Shown here piece by piece: positions 20,995 to 23,598 of a DNA stretch of 23,598 nt; positions within the stretch are counted from its first letter, which is position 1; every line of letters starts with the position of its first letter. Source of the DNA: Clostridia bacterium (GTDB lineage Bacteria; Bacillota_A; Clostridia; Lachnospirales; Lachnospiraceae); the NCBI GenBank assembly GCA_012515365.1, contig JAAYYM010000082.1, forward strand, positions 1 through 23,598, read 5' to 3'. A program made the translations under genes and the position numbers. Under the pieces are notes generated by a model that worked only from the letters and a program-made list of their open reading frames with translations, did not search any database and had not been told where the DNA came from.

Positions 20995-23222
20995 ATTTTT
21001 CTCCTTCCAAGTCTCAATGCATTGGTTACCACAAATAGTGAACTCAGACTCATCGCAACCGCTCCGATCATCGGAGACAGTAGAATGCCGGTCATCGGAT
21101 ATAACACACCTGCTGCAATCGGAATACATAAGACGTTATAGCAAAACGCCCAAAATAAATTTTGTTTGATATTACGGATCGTCTGCTTACTTAAATGAAT
21201 CGCTCGTGGGACGTCCATAAGCTGGTTTTTCATTAGAACAATCTGTGCTGAATCTATCGCAATATCACTTCCATTTCCAATAGCACAACCAATATCAGCC
21301 TGTGTCAAAGCCGGTGCGTCATTGATCCCATCACCGACCATCAGGACTACCTCTCCTTTCTCTTGAAATTTCTTTACATAATCAGCTTTTTCCGTCGGAA
21401 GTACCTTGGCATACACAAGATCTGTGCCTGCCTGTTCTCCGATATATTGCGCGGATGCTTCACTGTCACCGGTTAACAGTACTGTTTTGATACCCATTTG
21501 TTTGAGCTTTGAAACAGCAGCTGCTGCATCTTCCTTGATCGCATCGGATATCGCAATCAAACCTAGCAGCTTTGTTGCTTTTGCTATGAAAACAACTGTT
21601 TTTCCCTGGGATTGAAATCCAAGCGCCTTCTCCTGCCATACGCTTGTATCAATTTGAAAATCCTCCATCATACTTTGATTACCCGCCAAGAACAAGACTC
21701 CCTGCTCATTTCGCGCTGATAATCCCTTTCCGGTCAGGTTGACATAATCATGAAGCTGGTATTCAGCCAGATGCATTTTTTCTGTATCAATCCTGTATTC
21801 TGCTTCCTGACAAATTGCTTTTGACAAAGGATGCTGTGATAGTGTTTCCAGACTATATGCGATCTGCAATAATTCTTCCTCATCCGCAGAATGTTCAGAA
21901 ACAATTGCACTTACAATAGGATTTCCCGTTGTAATTGTGCCTGTTTTATCAAAAATAGTAGTTGTTACTTTATGAGTAATTTCCAGTGCCTCACCGCTTC
22001 TGATAAGGATTCCATTGGAAGCACCAAGTCCTGTACCGACGATAATAGCCGTAGGGGTTGCAAGTCCCATTGCGCATGGACAGGCGATCACTAAAATACT
22101 TGTGAATATTTTGATAACAAAGGCAAACTGTGCACCACTCAACAGCCAGATAATCGCTGACGCCAATGAAATCAATACTACGATTGGTACAAAAACACCT
22201 GCTACCTGATCTGCAATTTTAGAAATAGGAGCCTTTTTCCCCTGTGCATCTTCCACAAATTTAATAATCTTTGAAAGGGTGGTGTCCGCTCCCGTGTGCG
22301 TAACTTTAACATAAAGCAATCCTTCTGTCAGAATGCTGCCACCGATCACATGGTCTTCTTTCAGTTTCTCGACAGGCATGCTTTCTCCCGTCAGCATTGC
22401 TTCATTGATGCTACCGTTTCCACTTACAATAACTCCGTCAAGCGGGATGCGCATTCCCTTTTTTACCAGGATCACTTCACCTGTTTTTATAGTATTTGCA
22501 GCAACTTCCTGATGTGACTCCTGTTCACCTGTTTTGTTAACCAAAATAGCTGTATCGGGAGCCAGACTCATCAGTCTCGTGATCGCACTCTTCGTTTTCT
22601 CCATATTTTGTGCTTCCATGTGCTTTCCCAGTGACACAAGAGCAACAACGATCGCAGCTGATTCATAGTATAGATTATGAACACTGTGCGGTTGATCACT
22701 GATCAGTAAGGTCATGACAAAGCTATAGAGAAATGATGCCGTGCTGCTGATTGCCACTAATGTATCCATATTGGGATTACCATGAAACAGTGACTGATAG
22801 CCACTGATAAAAAACTTCCTGCCGAAAAATAACACGAACAGACAAAGTACCATTTGTATGATTGCATAATTTTGAGGATGTGTATGCATTGAAAGCAGAT
22901 CCGGCAATGGCATCCCCTTAATTACCATAGGTCCCATCGACAGAACCAGTAAAAGAAAGGCTGCTGACAGCATCGGAATCATGGAATGATCCTGTTTCGG
23001 TTTTTCAATCTCTTGTCTGCTGGCGTGAAATCCTGCTTTCTCTATTTTATTTATGATCATCTCAGGAGTGGTCTGTTTTTCATCGTATCGGATTGTCAGA
23101 CGCTTCATCAATAGATTAACTTCACTGCTCTTCACGCCTGGCAGTTTTTTGGTTACACGCTCTACTGCTGCACTACAGGCTGCACAATGCATTCCCTCGA
23201 TTTCATATATCTCCTCTTTCAT
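20991..23222 (-). CDS. copA: Copper-exporting P1B-type ATPase CopA
   Basis: A 743-aa membrane pump that exports Cu(I). It has one N-terminal HMA domain with MHCAAC (11-16), the membrane CPC motif (381-383), TGES in the actuator domain (278-281), the phosphorylated DKTGT (425-429), the HP locus (464-465) and GDGIND (630-635). The last helices carry the YN and MSLSS elements (AFCYNVLC; VAMSLSSL) that complete the Cu(I) sites of the CopA subgroup, separating it from Zn/Cd pumps. GGAGG lies 6-7 bases before the ATG. It is the first gene of copA-csoR-copZ, under a CsoR operator. Confidence 0.96.
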   Translation of the reverse strand: MKEEIYEIEGMHCAACSAAVERVTKKLPGVKSSEVNLLMKRLTIRYDEKQTTPEMIINKIEKAGFHASRQEIEKPKQDHSMIPMLSAAFLLLVLSMGPMVIKGMPLPDLLSMHTHPQNYAIIQMVLCLFVLFFGRKFFISGYQSLFHGNPNMDTLVAISSTASFLYSFVMTLLISDQPHSVHNLYYESAAIVVALVSLGKHMEAQNMEKTKSAITRLMSLAPDTAILVNKTGEQESHQEVAANTIKTGEVILVKKGMRIPLDGVIVSGNGSINEAMLTGESMPVEKLKEDHVIGGSILTEGLLYVKVTHTGADTTLSKIIKFVEDAQGKKAPISKIADQVAGVFVPIVVLISLASAIIWLLSGAQFAFVIKIFTSILVIACPCAMGLATPTAIIVGTGLGASNGILIRSGEALEITHKVTTTIFDKTGTITTGNPIVSAIVSEHSADEEELLQIAYSLETLSQHPLSKAICQEAEYRIDTEKMHLAEYQLHDYVNLTGKGLSARNEQGVLFLAGNQSMMEDFQIDTSVWQEKALGFQSQGKTVVFIAKATKLLGLIAISDAIKEDAAAAVSKLKQMGIKTVLLTGDSEASAQYIGEQAGTDLVYAKVLPTEKADYVKKFQEKGEVVLMVGDGINDAPALTQADIGCAIGNGSDIAIDSAQIVLMKNQLMDVPRAIHLSKQTIRNIKQNLFWAFCYNVLCIPIAAGVLYPMTGILLSPMIGAVAMSLSSLFVVTNALRLGRRKI

Positions 23223-23236
23223 GTTGATACCTCCAT

Positions 23237-23253
23237 ATACCCCCTAGGGGTAT
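23237..23253. promoter_or_regulatory. CsoR operator
   Basis: ATACCCCCTAGGGGTAT has 7-base arms (ATACCCC/GGGGTAT), the classic GC-rich CsoR box with flanking TA. It covers the predicted transcription start, four bases past the -10, where a bound repressor would block initiation. Confidence 0.9.
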
Positions 23254-23257
23254 TTGG

Positions 23258-23286
23258 ATTATAGAGCAGAGTCAGGCTAATGTCAA
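23258..23286 (-). promoter_or_regulatory. Promoter of the copA-csoR-copZ operon
   Basis: On the minus strand TTGACA (23281-23286), 17 bases, then TATAAT (23258-23263): a perfect consensus, 35 bases ahead of the copA start. Confidence 0.9.
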
Positions 23287-23315
23287 GAGGAAAATTCAAT
23301 CTCTGACCCTCATCT

Positions 23316-23598
23316 TTAATCCTCAATCCCATGAATTAACGCTATGATTTTCTCCATCCGTAATCCAAAGGTCAAAAAGTGCAGCATGACTTTCCGGATC
23401 TCTTCAAATCTATGAAACAAATCTTGTTTTGCCGGCATACGGGCGTAAACCTTCCAATAACCTGTAAAGAGGTCATTGCTTCCATGATGATGAATAAAAC
23501 CTTTCACATCTTCGATGGGATATCCTAAAAATATGCCGATCTCATGGGGGAATTCTGCGCCACTCATCCAATATGCCTGATACCGTTTGCATAAGATA
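23316..23598 (-). CDS. DUF3793 family protein, 5' part missing (runs off the right edge)
   Basis: This is the C-terminal 93 residues of a gene that continues past 23598 on the minus strand. The frame is open from the edge (ILCKRYQAYW...), so the internal ATG at 23567 is not the true start. The phrases FPHEIGIFLGYPIEDVKGFI and TGYWKVYA are characteristic of DUF3793, a family of about 200 aa found mainly in Clostridia, of unknown function. The stop is 30 bases before the -35 of the copper operon, on the same strand. A role in metal homeostasis cannot be claimed from this proximity. Confidence 0.8.
   Translation of the reverse strand, partial: ILCKRYQAYWMSGAEFPHEIGIFLGYPIEDVKGFIHHHGSNDLFTGYWKVYARMPAKQDLFHRFEEIRKVMLHFLTFGLRMEKIIALIHGIED

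Noticed and set aside
20991..21129. Longer version of csoR starting at 21129
   Set aside because: The extra 45 residues are an antisense-free read-through of the copA 3' end in another frame; the ATG at 20994 has a good ribosome site and fits CsoR length.

Overview
The window reads as chromosomal DNA of a low-to-moderate GC Gram-positive anaerobe, most probably a member of the Clostridia (Lachnospiraceae-like). The reasons are strong AGGAGG-type ribosome sites, near-consensus sigma-A promoters, a clostridial-style FeoB P-loop, a DUF512 radical SAM protein, a DUF3793 protein, an RnfC-like ferredoxin-type protein and a heterodimeric drug exporter. The species assignment is inference. There are no rRNA or tRNA genes, CRISPR arrays, insertion sequences or phage genes, and no gene-free stretch longer than 300 bases. 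Two genes run off the ends: a P-loop ATPase at the left and a DUF3793 gene at the right.

Layout. (1) 1-2610, minus: a partial PRK06851-like ATPase and the ferrous iron uptake operon feoA-feoB with its own promoter. (2) 2652-5254, minus: a mannitol dehydrogenase family (fructuronate reductase-like) oxidoreductase with a structured leader, and a small alarmone synthetase. (3) 5343-9166, minus: a two-gene heterodimeric ABC exporter driven by a perfect consensus promoter with an operator-like palindrome at the transcription start. (4) 9177-11532: an isolated DUF512 radical SAM gene (minus) and, divergently, a MarR-type regulator that seems to have lost its 5' end, followed by a PNPOx-like flavoprotein. 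(5) 11551-14203: a divergent pair made of a DUF2268 metalloprotease-like gene, whose promoter has MerR-type 19-bp geometry, and a PutP-type Na+/proline symporter. (6) 14290-16584: a double-GNAT acetyltransferase and a divergent membrane diguanylate cyclase. (7) 16592-18559: rarA plus a small Cys-rich protein gene, under a promoter whose spacer holds a near-perfect LexA box, and a divergent small XRE regulator. (8) 18556-20399: a TetR regulator translationally coupled to a stand-alone RnfC-like flavin/Fe-S protein, under a promoter flanked by two copies of one operator. (9) 20456-23286: a copper-homeostasis operon copA-csoR-copZ with a textbook CsoR operator.

Most of the window is ordinary housekeeping and stress physiology: iron and copper handling, (p)ppGpp and c-di-GMP signalling, replication-fork rescue, export and osmolyte uptake. 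The less ordinary parts are the TetR/RnfC-like redox unit with its 19-bp repeated operators, the MerR-architecture promoter with no MerR gene in view, the apparently headless MarR gene beside an exporter that carries a plausible MarR-type operator, and the rarA/xre control region. I see no obviously new multi-gene defence or mobile system. The TetR/RnfC-like unit is the best candidate for undescribed biology.
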